This document shows positions 17,948-25,898 of a DNA stretch of 58,403 bases, one piece after another. Origin of the DNA: Acidobacteria bacterium RIFCSPLOWO2_12_FULL_66_21 (GTDB lineage: Bacteria; Acidobacteriota; Vicinamibacteria; Vicinamibacterales; 2-12-FULL-66-21). Within the stretch, counting starts at the first letter, position 1; the number at the start of each line of letters is the position of its first letter. The notes under the pieces are model-generated. The model worked only from the letters and a program-made list of their open reading frames with translations, was not told the DNA's origin and did not search any database. The stretch lies in NCBI GenBank assembly GCA_001767455.1, contig MELC01000036.1, forward strand, positions 175,680-234,082. The letters are read 5' to 3'. The translations under genes were made by a program, and so were the position numbers.

Positions 17948-18060
17948 AATCGGGGCTCCGCCCCGAACCCCGGCTCGGTCGCTTGCGTGCTTCGACGGGG
18001 CTCAGCACGCCCTGAGCCATGCCGAAGGGCGGAGACCCCTGCGCCCCGCGCCGCTCCGTC
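17948..18060. repeat. Dispersed palindromic element, also found inside thiD
   Basis: Positions 17948-17987 match 21245-21284 (inside thiD, opposite orientation) at 37 of 40 positions. A second block at 18031-18060 resembles the adjoining stretch in thiD. Between the blocks this copy carries an extra stem-like segment (GCTTCGACGGGGCTCAGC and onwards). The element is GC-rich with internal palindromes such as GGGGCTCCGCCCC. It lies in the intergenic space upstream of the HIT gene. Confidence 0.75.
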
Positions 18061-18147
18061 CCACCCCGACGCGCTGAGAAACGCGCGCCGGGGGCCCCGG
18101 CGCGCGGCCGCGCCGTGCGCGGCGCCGTTACGCGGCGTTGCGAACTG

Positions 18148-19011
18148 CTACGCGCCGCGTAACGGTCTAAGTACCGCAACACGCGGAATCGATTGCAAAT
18201 CGGCGCGGACGCGCACCACGGTCCAACCGGTCTCCGCCGCGAGGGCTCGCACCTGCGGCTCCTGCCCGAAGCCGAATTCGACGGCCAGCAGGCCGTCCTC
18301 GGTAAGCCGCGCGGGCGCCTCCGCGAGCAGGCGTCGCACGACGTCGAGTCCGTCCGGTCCCGCGAACAGCGCCTCGGCGGGCTCGAATCGGGCGACCTCG
18401 GGCTGGAGGCCGGCGGCGTCGGTTGTCGGAATGTACGGTGGATTCGAGAGGATCAGGCCGGCCGTCCGCGTCACGCCCTCCAGCACATCCGTCTGCACGA
18501 ACTCGATGCGGCCGCCCACGCCATGCCGCCGCGCGTTGCGCCGCGCCACGTCCAGGGCGGCTGCCGACGTGTCGGTCGCCACGACGCGGGCGGTCGGAAA
18601 CTCGACCGCGATCGCGACCGCGATGCACCCGCTCCCCGTGCCCACGTCGATCGCGCAGGACACATCGAGGCGCCGGCGCGCGCATTCGATCGCTTCTTCA
18701 ATCAGCAGCTCGGTTTCGGGGCGGGGGATGAGGACGTCGGGGGTGACCTCGAAGTCGAGGTTCCAGAACTCGCGCGTGCCGACGATGTAGGCGATCGGCT
18801 CCCGAGCCGCGCGGCGCGCGATGAGCAGGTGAAAGGCGGGGTCGAAGCCCGCCGGAACGGGGTCCCGCGCGCGTGTCAGCAGCTGCCCGCGATCCCATCG
18901 GAGCACATGACGCGCGAGCACTTCCACATCGATCGTCGCTTCCTCGAGGTCGATGCCGGCGCCGCGGAGCGTCTTCCGGGCCTCGGCCAGGCGCTCGTGC
19001 AGGAGGGGCAT
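18148..19011 (-). CDS. prmC: Peptide chain release factor N5-glutamine methyltransferase
   Basis: Methylates the Gln of the GGQ motif in release factors using SAM. 287 residues, with an N-terminal helical domain (LHERLAEARKTLRGAG), a SAM site (CAIDVGTGSGCIAVAIA) and the catalytic LSNPPYIP. The start overlaps the prfA stop by 1 nt (TGATG), the standard prfA-prmC arrangement, so enzyme and substrate are co-translated. Confidence 0.95.
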   Translation of the reverse strand: MPLLHERLAEARKTLRGAGIDLEEATIDVEVLARHVLRWDRGQLLTRARDPVPAGFDPAFHLLIARRAAREPIAYIVGTREFWNLDFEVTPDVLIPRPETELLIEEAIECARRRLDVSCAIDVGTGSGCIAVAIAVEFPTARVVATDTSAAALDVARRNARRHGVGGRIEFVQTDVLEGVTRTAGLILSNPPYIPTTDAAGLQPEVARFEPAEALFAGPDGLDVVRRLLAEAPARLTEDGLLAVEFGFGQEPQVRALAAETGWTVVRVRADLQSIPRVAVLRPLRGA

Positions 19012-20096
19012 CAGCGCACGGGATCGGCTTCGGCCGTGTCGGTCACTTCCTTGAGCTTCTCAGCGGTGAAGTGCGCGGCGGCCGCGTCGATGAGCTCGCC
19101 GAGGTCCCCGTCGAGCGCCAGCGTGAGCTGGTGCATGGTGAACGGAATGCGGTGGTCGGTGATGCGGTTCTCGCGGAAGTTGTAGGTCCGGATCTTCTCG
19201 GACCGATCGCCGGTGCCCACCTGCGTTCTCCGGTCCTTCGCGATGGCTTCCTGCTGCCGCCGCATCTCCATCTCGTAGAGGCGGGACCGCAGCACCTTCA
19301 TCGCCTTCGCGCGGTTCTTCACCTGCGACTTCTCGTCCTGCTGCGAGACGACGACGCCGGTGGGGATGTGGGTGATGCGGACGGCGGAGTAGGTGGTGTT
19401 GACGCTCTGGCCGCCCGGGCCGCTCGAGCAGAAGGTGTCGATGCGCAGATCCTTCGCGTCGATCTGGATGTCGACTTCCTCCGCTTCCGGCAGGACGGCG
19501 ACGGTCGCGGTCGACGTGTGAATGCGGCCGCTGGCCTCGGTCGCCGGCACGCGCTGCACGCGATGCACGCCGCTGTCGTACTTCAGGCGGCTGTAGACGC
19601 CGCGCCCCTCGATGAGCGCGGTGACTTCCTTGATGCCCCCGCCGCCGCTGTCGCTGATGTTGAGCACCTCGACGCGCCACCGCTGCCGCTCCGCGTACCG
19701 CGAGTACATGCGGAACAGGTCGGCCGCGAACAGCGCGGCCTCGTCGCCTCCGGCGCCGGCGCGGATTTCCAGCACGACGTTCTTCTCGTCGTTGGGGTCC
19801 TTTGGAACGAGGAGCACGCGGATCTCGGCAAGGAGCGCGTCTCGCCTGGCTTCGAGCGCCTTCAGCTCTTCCTGCGCGAGCTCGCGCATGTCGGGGTCCG
19901 TCAACAGCTCTTCGGTCGTGGTGATCCGGGCGACCATGTCCTTGTACGCGCGGAAGTGCTCGACGAGCGGCTGCATCTCCGCGAGCATCTTCGAGTGCGT
20001 ACGGAACTTCGCCGTGTCGGCCTGGACCGCCGGGTCGGCCACCTCGGCCATCAGTTGCTCGTACTTGGCCTCAACCGAGGCGAGTTTGTCGAACAT
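19011..20096 (-). CDS. prfA: Peptide chain release factor 1
   Basis: Recognises UAA and UAG and triggers peptidyl-tRNA hydrolysis. 361 residues, normal for RF1. The catalytic loop is [11 protein letters not shown] (near residue 235). The codon-reading motif is PAT in [14 protein letters not shown], the RF1 type rather than the SPF of RF2. Coupled to prmC. A REP-like palindrome pair lies immediately upstream (20115-20173). Confidence 0.97.
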   Translation of the reverse strand: MFDKLASVEAKYEQLMAEVADPAVQADTAKFRTHSKMLAEMQPLVEHFRAYKDMVARITTTEELLTDPDMRELAQEELKALEARRDALLAEIRVLLVPKDPNDEKNVVLEIRAGAGGDEAALFAADLFRMYSRYAERQRWRVEVLNISDSGGGGIKEVTALIEGRGVYSRLKYDSGVHRVQRVPATEASGRIHTSTATVAVLPEAEEVDIQIDAKDLRIDTFCSSGPGGQSVNTTYSAVRITHIPTGVVVSQQDEKSQVKNRAKAMKVLRSRLYEMEMRRQQEAIAKDRRTQVGTGDRSEKIRTYNFRENRITDHRIPFTMHQLTLALDGDLGELIDAAAAHFTAEKLKEVTDTAEADPVR

Positions 20097-20114
20097 GGTC
20101 GTCTGTCTATCCCC

Positions 20115-20173
20115 GTAGCGCAGCCCTTTAGGGCTGCCCGCGGCCGTTCGGCAGGCCTGAAGGCCTGCGCTAC
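20115..20173. repeat. REP-like palindrome pair
   Basis: Two different palindromes (GCAGCCCTTTAGGGCTGC at 20120-20137 and GCAGGCCTGAAGGCCTGC at 20151-20168) are bracketed by the inverted ends GTAGCG and CGCTAC. This is a BIME-like composite between the moaD stop and the prfA start, on the minus-strand transcript. Confidence 0.8.
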
Positions 20174-20204
20174 CAGAGGCCGCGGTTGATTTTGCAACGC
20201 GCTC

Positions 20205-20468
20205 TCAGGGCTGCCAGGGTAACGCGCCTCCCGAAACAGGCGGCAGGAAGGCGACCTCGTCGCCGTCCTGCAGCGGTGTCGAGAGCGGCGCGTACTCCTC
20301 GTTGACCGCCACTGAAACCGCCTGCCCGTACGCGGCGAGATCCGGATGCTCCGTCGCGAGCGCGTCCCATGCCGAACGCGCCGTGGCACCCGCCGGCAGC
20401 TCGCGCCGCAGGTCGCCGGCTCCGGCAATCTCGCGCAGGCGGGCGAACAGGTGAATCGTCACGAGCAT
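20205..20468 (-). CDS. moaD: Molybdopterin synthase sulfur carrier subunit
   Basis: Ubiquitin-like small subunit that carries the thiocarboxylate sulfur for molybdopterin synthesis. 87 residues, starting MLVTIHLFARLREIAG, with the family end FLPPVSGG. The Gly-Gly (80-81) is not terminal: six residues (ALPWQP) follow before the stop. Canonical MoaD needs a free GG C-terminus, so this protein would need trimming, or the stop has been displaced. The ATG at 20468 overlaps moaE by 10 nt. Upstream in-frame sequence is antisense to moaE-coding sequence style and was excluded. Confidence 0.88.
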   Translation of the reverse strand: MLVTIHLFARLREIAGAGDLRRELPAGATARSAWDALATEHPDLAAYGQAVSVAVNEEYAPLSTPLQDGDEVAFLPPVSGGALPWQP

Positions 20469-20938
20469 GCGCGCTCGAGCGCGGCCCGCCGCGCGGTCTC
20501 GTCGTGCGGATCCGCCGTCGCTCCCTCGATCCACACCTCGCCGCCGTCGAAGTGCTCGTGCTTCCAGATCGGCGCGATCTGCTTCACGCGCTCGATGGCA
20601 TAGCGCGACGCGGCGAACGCCTCCGCGCGGTGCGGCGAAGCGGCGGCGATGACGATGCTGGGCTCGCCGATCGCGAGACGTCCGACGCGATGATGGATCG
20701 CGAGCGCGACCGCCGGCCAGCGTTCACGGGCCTCGGCGTCGATCCGCTCGAAGGCCCGCACGGCGAGCGGCTCGTACGCTTCGTAGTCGAGCCAGAGAAC
20801 CCGGCGGCCCGCGTTGTGTTCCCTGACGAGACCCACGAAGGTCACGACGGCGCCCGAGGCCGGGGCAGCCACGAGCGCGGCGGCCGCGGCCGCATCGAGC
20901 GGCGCGTCCGTCACCGCGAACCTGGCGTCGGCGCGCAT
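20459..20938 (-). CDS. moaE: Molybdopterin synthase catalytic subunit
   Basis: Large subunit of molybdopterin synthase, converting precursor Z (cPMP) to molybdopterin with sulfur from MoaD. About 159 residues. Family landmarks: GAVVTFVGLVREHNAGR, LDYEAYEPLA, HRVGRLAIGEPSIVIAAASP with the HR region, and the active-site Lys in VKQIAPIWKHEHF. ATG at 20938 is 4 nt after the thiD stop, giving the order thiD-moaE-moaD. The C-terminus overlaps moaD. Confidence 0.93.
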   Translation of the reverse strand: MRADARFAVTDAPLDAAAAAALVAAPASGAVVTFVGLVREHNAGRRVLWLDYEAYEPLAVRAFERIDAEARERWPAVALAIHHRVGRLAIGEPSIVIAAASPHRAEAFAASRYAIERVKQIAPIWKHEHFDGGEVWIEGATADPHDETARRAALERACS

Positions 20939-20942
20939 CCTC

Positions 20943-21818
20943 TCAGTATACCGTGCGCCAGAAATGGCTGAGCGGGCCGTGGCCGTGACCCAGGCCCGGA
21001 GCGTTCCTGATGGCGCCGTCCAGGTATTCCCTCGCGCGCTCGATGGCCTCGCGATCGCGCAGTCCGCGCGCCAGGTTCGCCGCGATGGCCGACGCCAGCG
21101 TGCAGCCGGTCCCATGCGTGTTGCGCGTCACGTGTCTCGGTCCTCGGATCTCGAACGTCCCTTCCTCCGAGCAGGCGACGTCGATTACGACAGCAGGCGC
21201 GCACGGCGCGCCTGCGAGGGAGCGGAGCGGGGCGGAGGGGTCCCCGCGAGCGACCGAGCCGGGGTCCGGGGCGGAGCCCCGGTTGAAGAGGTGTCCCCCC
21301 TTGACGAGTACGACGCGCGGACCGAGCGCCAGGATCCGTCGCGCGGCTTCCTGCATGTCCTCGATGGAGGCGATGCGCATGCCCGCCAGCACCTCGGCCT
21401 CCGGCACGTTCGGCGTGACCATGTGCGCGCGCGGCAGCAGTTCCGCCCGCATGGCCGCGACCGCATCTTCATCGAGCAGACGGTCGCCGCCTTTCGCAAT
21501 CATCACGGGATCGACGACGACGAGCGGAAGCTCGAGGCTGTCGATCGCCGCCGCGACCGCCTCCACGATTGCGGCCGTGGCAAGCATGCCGGTCTTGACG
21601 GCGTTCACGCCGAAGTCGCCGGACACGGCTTCGATCTGCGCCGTGACCAGATCCGCCGAGAGCGCCGTCCATGCCGTGACGCCGAGCGTGTTCTGCGCCG
21701 TCACCGCGGTGATCGCCGTGAGGCCGTACACGCCGTGCGCGGCGAAGGTCTTCAGGTCCGCCTGAATGCCGGCGCCGCCGCCCGAGTCGCTTCCCGCAAT
21801 TGTCAGTGCCGTGCGCAT
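20943..21818 (-). CDS. thiD: Hydroxymethylpyrimidine/phosphomethylpyrimidine kinase with an inserted repeat segment
   Basis: Phosphorylates HMP and HMP-P in thiamin synthesis. 291 residues with the ribokinase-fold landmarks: MRTALTIAGSDSGGGAGIQA, VKTGMLA, VVVDPVM (D103), LVKGGHL, and THGTGCTLASAIA (C239). Between GGHL (177) and VIDVACSEEG (211) there is an extra stretch of about 30 residues (FNRGSAPDPGSVARGDPSAP and onwards) absent from typical ThiD proteins. It is encoded by a copy of the dispersed palindromic element at 17948-18060. The frame is kept and all catalytic motifs remain, so the enzyme may still fold. Divergent from bioY with only 19 bp between starts. Confidence 0.92.
   Translation of the reverse strand: MRTALTIAGSDSGGGAGIQADLKTFAAHGVYGLTAITAVTAQNTLGVTAWTALSADLVTAQIEAVSGDFGVNAVKTGMLATAAIVEAVAAAIDSLELPLVVVDPVMIAKGGDRLLDEDAVAAMRAELLPRAHMVTPNVPEAEVLAGMRIASIEDMQEAARRILALGPRVVLVKGGHLFNRGSAPDPGSVARGDPSAPLRSLAGAPCAPAVVIDVACSEEGTFEIRGPRHVTRNTHGTGCTLASAIAANLARGLRDREAIERAREYLDGAIRNAPGLGHGHGPLSHFWRTVY
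21213..21284 (-). repeat. Protein-coding palindromic element inserted in thiD
   Basis: The segment 21245-21284 is 37/40 identical (reverse orientation) to the intergenic copy at 17948-17987, and 21213-21243 resembles 18031-18060. The size of about 72 nt is a multiple of three, keeping the thiD frame. This resembles the way Rickettsia palindromic elements occur inside genes. Confidence 0.75.
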
Positions 21819-21822
21819 ACAG

Positions 21823-21828
21823 TAGAAT
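21823..21828 (+). promoter_or_regulatory. Minus-10-like TAGAAT in the thiD-bioY interval
   Basis: The entire space between the divergent thiD and bioY start codons is 19 bp (21819-21837). TAGAAT lies 9 nt before the bioY ATG, so both messages must be leaderless or nearly so, with their minus-35 regions inside the opposite coding sequence. Confidence 0.45.
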
Positions 21829-21837
21829 TTGAAGCTT

Positions 21838-22452
21838 ATGACCGTCAGATTTCAAACGACCGGCAGCCTGCTCGACGCGCTGACGACCGTGGCGGAGACG
21901 GGCGCCGCGATCCGCGCCGCGGCCGTCCTGTTCATCGCCGCGCTCACCGCGGCCGCCGCGCAGGTCAGTCTCCCCCTGCCGTTCACGCCGGTGCCCTTCA
22001 CACTGCAGCCGATGATCGTCCTGCTTGGCGGCGCGGTGCTCGGCTCGCGCCTCGGGCTCTCGAGCCAGGTGCTGTATCTCGCCGCGGGTATCGCCGGCCT
22101 GCCGGTGTTTGCCGCCTCGCCGGTGCTGCCGCAGGGGGCGCTTCGCCTGCTCGGTCCGACCGGCGGGTACTTGATGGCGTATCCGCTGGCGGCCTTCGTC
22201 GCCGGCTGGCTCGCCGAGCGCGGCCTCGATCGACGGTACTGGACGTCGGTCGTCGCGATGGCCGCCGGCCTTGCCGTCGTGTTCACCTGCGGCGTGGCCT
22301 GGCTCGCCTGGTTCGCACGTCCGGCCGCGGGCGTCACCGTCGCGCTTGGCACCGGCCTGTTCCCGTTCCTGCCGGCTGACATCGTCAAGCTTCTCGTCGC
22401 GGCTGCGATCATGCCGGCGGCGTGGAAGCTCCTCGGCACGAGGCAGGGCTGA
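21838..22452 (+). CDS. bioY: Biotin transporter substrate-binding membrane protein BioY
   Basis: S-component of an ECF-type biotin importer. 204 residues and about six hydrophobic segments. The family signature is clear: PFTPVPFTLQPMIVLLGG and GSRLGLSSQVLYLAAGIAGLP, with GPTGGYLMAYPLAA later. No bioM or bioN genes are adjacent, so it may use a shared energising module or act alone. A TTG 9 nt upstream is in frame, but the ATG at 21838 fits better. The stop codon and last residues lie inside a REP-like palindrome. Confidence 0.93.
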   Translation: MTVRFQTTGSLLDALTTVAETGAAIRAAAVLFIAALTAAAAQVSLPLPFTPVPFTLQPMIVLLGGAVLGSRLGLSSQVLYLAAGIAGLPVFAASPVLPQGALRLLGPTGGYLMAYPLAAFVAGWLAERGLDRRYWTSVVAMAAGLAVVFTCGVAWLAWFARPAAGVTVALGTGLFPFLPADIVKLLVAAAIMPAAWKLLGTRQG

Positions 22453-22466
22453 AGCCCTGCGCTACC
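22442..22466. repeat. REP-like palindrome spanning two convergent stop codons
   Basis: GCAGGGCTGAAGCCCTGC plus GCTAC. The bioY stop (TGA) is inside the palindrome, and the TAG stop of the convergent membrane phosphodiesterase-like gene is the complement of CTA in its GCTAC end. The element could serve as a bidirectional terminator. Confidence 0.8.
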
Positions 22467-24372
22467 GGATATAGCCAAGGCTCCTGAGCCTGTCGATCAT
22501 CTCCTGATCGAGGGGTTGTCCAGTTCGCGATAAAGTGATCGTCGACGGCCGCCCGTACGTTGCCACTTCCCGCACCGGATACTTCGCGCGAAACTCCCCG
22601 CTGAACACGTTGACGAGCGGAGCGCCCGCCAGGTCCCGGCTGATGGGGACGCCGAGCGCGTGCAGCACGGTCGGCATGACATCGGTCGGACGCGCGTCCA
22701 CCCGGACACCGGCTGCGGTGTGCGGGCCGCTGAGCGCGAGCATGCCGTCAGCCGGCGTGCCCACGCGTCCCGGTTGCGTCACGATGGCCGCGAGAAGATC
22801 GGGCGCGGGCGCCGCCAGGAACGCCAGCAGCCTGTCCAGGAACACGTAGTAGCTCCGCAGCGCGTCCAGCCGTCCCGCCATGACGGACGGTGGCAGCGTG
22901 CCGGCGCCAAGCAGCGCATGCTGCGCGATATCGAGGCCGGGCAGATAGATCGCAAGGAGGTCGGGCGGCGGCGTGGAAACACGCCGCGCCAGCGCGAGCT
23001 GGATGGCATCGATCTCGGCGGATCGTTGCAGCACGGCACGCACGTCCGCCTCGCTGGACGGCAGCCCGCTCAGCCACTGCGCGACCTCCGACGCCGACTC
23101 CGCCTGAACGCCCGGCCACTCCGAGCGCAGCCGGTCGTAGAGCGACGCGGGGGCGATCTCCGCGTCGAGGGGTCCGCCGCGTTCCAGCCGCAGCGTGGCG
23201 CGATCGCTGAGCACGATGCCGCGTGTGCCGCCCGTCGATTCCGCGGGCCACGTCGCCCACCAGTCGATCACCGCCGTGCGCAGTCCGGCATCCTCCGCCA
23301 CCTCCCACATCGTCTTCTCGCGCCGCTCGGTGAGGCTTGCGACGGAGGGCCTGGTGAGGCGCAGAAGATCCGTGGCATCGCGCAAGGCCCGGCCGATACG
23401 AGACGGTCCCACCGAGCCAACGCTGCCTTGAACGCCGGCGACGCGGCGGGTCTCGAGCTCGTGCACGCCGTGCCGCTCCGGCGGCTGTCCCGTCGCGATG
23501 GTCGTCCAGTCGCGGGCCGGATCGGTGGCTGGCGGCGAGGACATGCGCGCCGTCGCGCCGCGGGCCAGCCGCGCCAGCGACGGAACCCGGCCCGCCGAGG
23601 CGAGCTGCTCGAAGATGACGGGATCGAATCCGTCGATGGCGACGAGCTCAACGCGAAGACCGCTCGGCACGACGGTGAGGGGAGGTGCGTCGCCGCCGCC
23701 GCCCGACGCGCGTGCGGTGATGAGCAGCAGGGCCGCGGCGCCCGCAAACGCGATGAGCCCCGCGGCGAACGACATCCTCCATGACGTCGATCGCGCGGTC
23801 TGCGGCGTCAGCCCCGTGCGTCCCGCCATCATGACCGCGAAGGCGGTGACGTTGACGGCATGGCCGAGCAGTACGCTGATGGCCGCGGCCACCGCGAGCG
23901 CGAACGCGGTCCATACCGGCGCCGACCATCCCATGCTGGCCGTGCGCCACCACAGCGTCAGGTACACCAGGCAGGCGATCGCCACGACCAGACCGGCGCC
24001 GCGTGACAGCGCCCGCGCGCGCCCCGCCAGCCGATGCCCCGCAGCGGCGGCGACCAGGAGGCTCGCGACCAGTGCCGCGGCGGCCACTGCCGCGCCGAAC
24101 AGGATTCCCATGTAGACGGCGACGACGCTGGCGTCGCGGGGTCCGGTGATGAGGCCTGGCATGCGCCCGCCGACGCCGATGGCCGCCGACGGCCCGAGAA
24201 GCAGCGCGGCGATGAGACCGATACGGAGGCTGGCCAGCAGCGCAATGACGGCGGGCCGTCGCGCGCCGCGCGCCGGTCCGAGCACGAACCGATCGACGCC
24301 CGCATCGAGATACCCGAGCGCGCGCAGCCGCTGCCGCAGCTCGTCGACGCGGGAGTCCGGCATGGGAGGCAT
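22462..24372 (-). CDS. Membrane-anchored alkaline-phosphatase-superfamily protein (phosphodiesterase-like)
   Basis: 636 residues. Residues about 40-225 contain roughly five transmembrane segments. Residues about 240-630 are a type I phosphodiesterase / nucleotide-pyrophosphatase-like AlkP domain: metal Asp in VELVAIDGFDPVIF, nucleophile region RDWTTIATGQPPERHGV, second metal site LPGLDIAQHAL, and TDVMPTVLHALGVP near the end. The usual SDHG metal motif is missing: the position reads AIVTQPGRVGTPADG. Both ends carry a similar short motif (LRQRLRALGYLD and DRLRSLGYIR). The substrate is unknown, and it may be catalytically impaired. Confidence 0.75.
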   Translation of the reverse strand: MPPMPDSRVDELRQRLRALGYLDAGVDRFVLGPARGARRPAVIALLASLRIGLIAALLLGPSAAIGVGGRMPGLITGPRDASVVAVYMGILFGAAVAAAALVASLLVAAAAGHRLAGRARALSRGAGLVVAIACLVYLTLWWRTASMGWSAPVWTAFALAVAAAISVLLGHAVNVTAFAVMMAGRTGLTPQTARSTSWRMSFAAGLIAFAGAAALLLITARASGGGGDAPPLTVVPSGLRVELVAIDGFDPVIFEQLASAGRVPSLARLARGATARMSSPPATDPARDWTTIATGQPPERHGVHELETRRVAGVQGSVGSVGPSRIGRALRDATDLLRLTRPSVASLTERREKTMWEVAEDAGLRTAVIDWWATWPAESTGGTRGIVLSDRATLRLERGGPLDAEIAPASLYDRLRSEWPGVQAESASEVAQWLSGLPSSEADVRAVLQRSAEIDAIQLALARRVSTPPPDLLAIYLPGLDIAQHALLGAGTLPPSVMAGRLDALRSYYVFLDRLLAFLAAPAPDLLAAIVTQPGRVGTPADGMLALSGPHTAAGVRVDARPTDVMPTVLHALGVPISRDLAGAPLVNVFSGEFRAKYPVREVATYGRPSTITLSRTGQPLDQEMIDRLRSLGYIR

Positions 24373-24384
24373 TCTGAGACGATG

Positions 24385-25245
24385 TTAACAGCCGCGCGAG
24401 GCGACGAACCGGGAGAGTTCCCGCAGCCGGTTCGCGGGCTGGCCGAAGGGGACCAGCGCGCGATCGGCGGTCTCGCACAGCTCGATCGCGAGTTGCCGCG
24501 CGCCTTCGACGCCGCTGAAGGAGACGAAGGTGGTCTTCTTCACGTCCTGGCGGATCGCCTTGCCGGTTTCCGCCGGATCCCCCTCCACGTCGAGGAGGTC
24601 GTCCACGATCTGGAACGCGAGGCCCAGGTTCTTCGCGTATGCCGCAAGCGAGGCGACCGCGTCGGCCGGCGCGCCCGCCGTCAGCGCCCCCGCGGTCGCC
24701 GACGCGCTGAAAAGCGCGCCGGTCTTCCCGCGATGGATGCGCTCGAGCATCTCGAAGTCGATCTGCTGTTCCGTCGCGAGGAGATCGGTCGCCTGGCCGC
24801 CGATGAGGCCATGCACGCCCACCGCATCGCTCAACAAGGCCGACAGGCGCGACGCGAGCGGCGGATCGTAGCTGCGCGCCATCGTTCCGTACGCCAAGTT
24901 GAGCAGGCCGAACGCCGCGAGGATCGCGAGCGCCTCGCTGAATTCCAGATGGTTCGTCCGGCGGCCCCGCCTGAGCGCCGCGTTGTCCATCGACGGCAGG
25001 TCGTCGAGTATGAGCGACGCCGCGTGAATCATCTCGACGGCGCACGCCGCCGGCACCGCGCGCCCCGGCGCGCCTCCGCACAGCTCGGCGGCCAGCAGCG
25101 TCAGCACGGCACGCACGCGCTTGGACGGCGCGAGCGCCGTGTAGGCCATCGAACGCTGCACCGGATCGCCCGGCACGATCAGCCGCGCGAGCTCCGCTTC
25201 AACCGCCTGCTGGTGTTCGGCGAAGAACGCCGGCACCCGCATCAT
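24385..25245 (-). CDS. ispA: Polyprenyl synthetase (farnesyl/geranylgeranyl diphosphate synthase type)
   Basis: Trans-prenyltransferase building C15-C20 diphosphates from DMAPP and IPP. 286 residues. First Asp-rich motif DDLPSMDNAALRRGRRTNH (DDxxxxD, short-chain bacterial type), second motif LAFQIVDDLLDVEGDPAETGK. Start overlaps the methyltransferase stop by 4 nt. The product chain length cannot be fixed from sequence alone; the DDxxxxD insert is typical of bacterial FPP and GGPP synthases. Confidence 0.93.
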   Translation of the reverse strand: MMRVPAFFAEHQQAVEAELARLIVPGDPVQRSMAYTALAPSKRVRAVLTLLAAELCGGAPGRAVPAACAVEMIHAASLILDDLPSMDNAALRRGRRTNHLEFSEALAILAAFGLLNLAYGTMARSYDPPLASRLSALLSDAVGVHGLIGGQATDLLATEQQIDFEMLERIHRGKTGALFSASATAGALTAGAPADAVASLAAYAKNLGLAFQIVDDLLDVEGDPAETGKAIRQDVKKTTFVSFSGVEGARQLAIELCETADRALVPFGQPANRLRELSRFVASRGC

Positions 25246-25898
25246 CGCCGTTTGCCGAACTGCAGCATGTACTGGTATCGAAGGAACGTGTCGCGCGAGA
25301 GCAGCCTGAGGCCCGCCGCTTCCGCATCGCGAATGACGCGCTCGGGATCGACGCGCTCTTCCATCGGCGGGCCGGGCCCGCCGCCGTCCTTCTTGGCATT
25401 GATGATCGCGACGCGCCCGTCCGGCTTCAACGATCCCGCCAGGTTGCGCAAGAGGACGACCGGACGCTCCATCTCGTGATACGCGTCGACAATCAGCGCG
25501 GCGTCCAGCGCGTTCTTCGGCAGCCGCGGATCGTCGGCGGTCCCGAGCTTCGTCTGGATGTTCTTCAGTCCGTATCGGCCCTTGCGCCGATCGATCGCCT
25601 CGAGCATCTGCGGCTGGATGTCTTCCGCCCAGACGAGGCCGTTCGGCCCGACGCGCTGCGCCAGCCGGATGGTGAACCAGCCGCTCCCGGCGCCGAGGTC
25701 AGCGACGACGCTGCCCTCGCCGATCCCGAGGGCGTCCATGATCTTTTCCGGCCGCTGCCACTCGTCGCGATCCGGCCCCTCCAGCAGGCCGAGATCCTCC
25801 GGCCTGAACAGCCGGCCGTGCTGCGTCCGCGCCACCGCCGGCGCGGCGACGAGCGCGGCCACCACCAGCAGCAGCCGCCCCTTCAGTCTTCTTGTCAC
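25242..25898 (-). CDS. Exported SAM-dependent methyltransferase-like protein
   Basis: 218 residues. The N-terminus is a signal peptide (RRLKGRLLLVVAALVAAPAV, cleavage near ARTQ). The rest is a class I Rossmann methyltransferase: VVADLGAGSGWFTIRLAQ (motif I), VWAEDIQPQML, ALIVDAYHEMERP and LKPDGRVAIIN. An exported SAM enzyme is odd because SAM is cytosolic; the family is common in this kind of genome and its role is unknown. Starts with GTG inside the 3' extension of aspA and overlaps ispA by 4 nt. Confidence 0.82.
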   Translation of the reverse strand: MTRRLKGRLLLVVAALVAAPAVARTQHGRLFRPEDLGLLEGPDRDEWQRPEKIMDALGIGEGSVVADLGAGSGWFTIRLAQRVGPNGLVWAEDIQPQMLEAIDRRKGRYGLKNIQTKLGTADDPRLPKNALDAALIVDAYHEMERPVVLLRNLAGSLKPDGRVAIINAKKDGGGPGPPMEERVDPERVIRDAEAAGLRLLSRDTFLRYQYMLQFGKRR

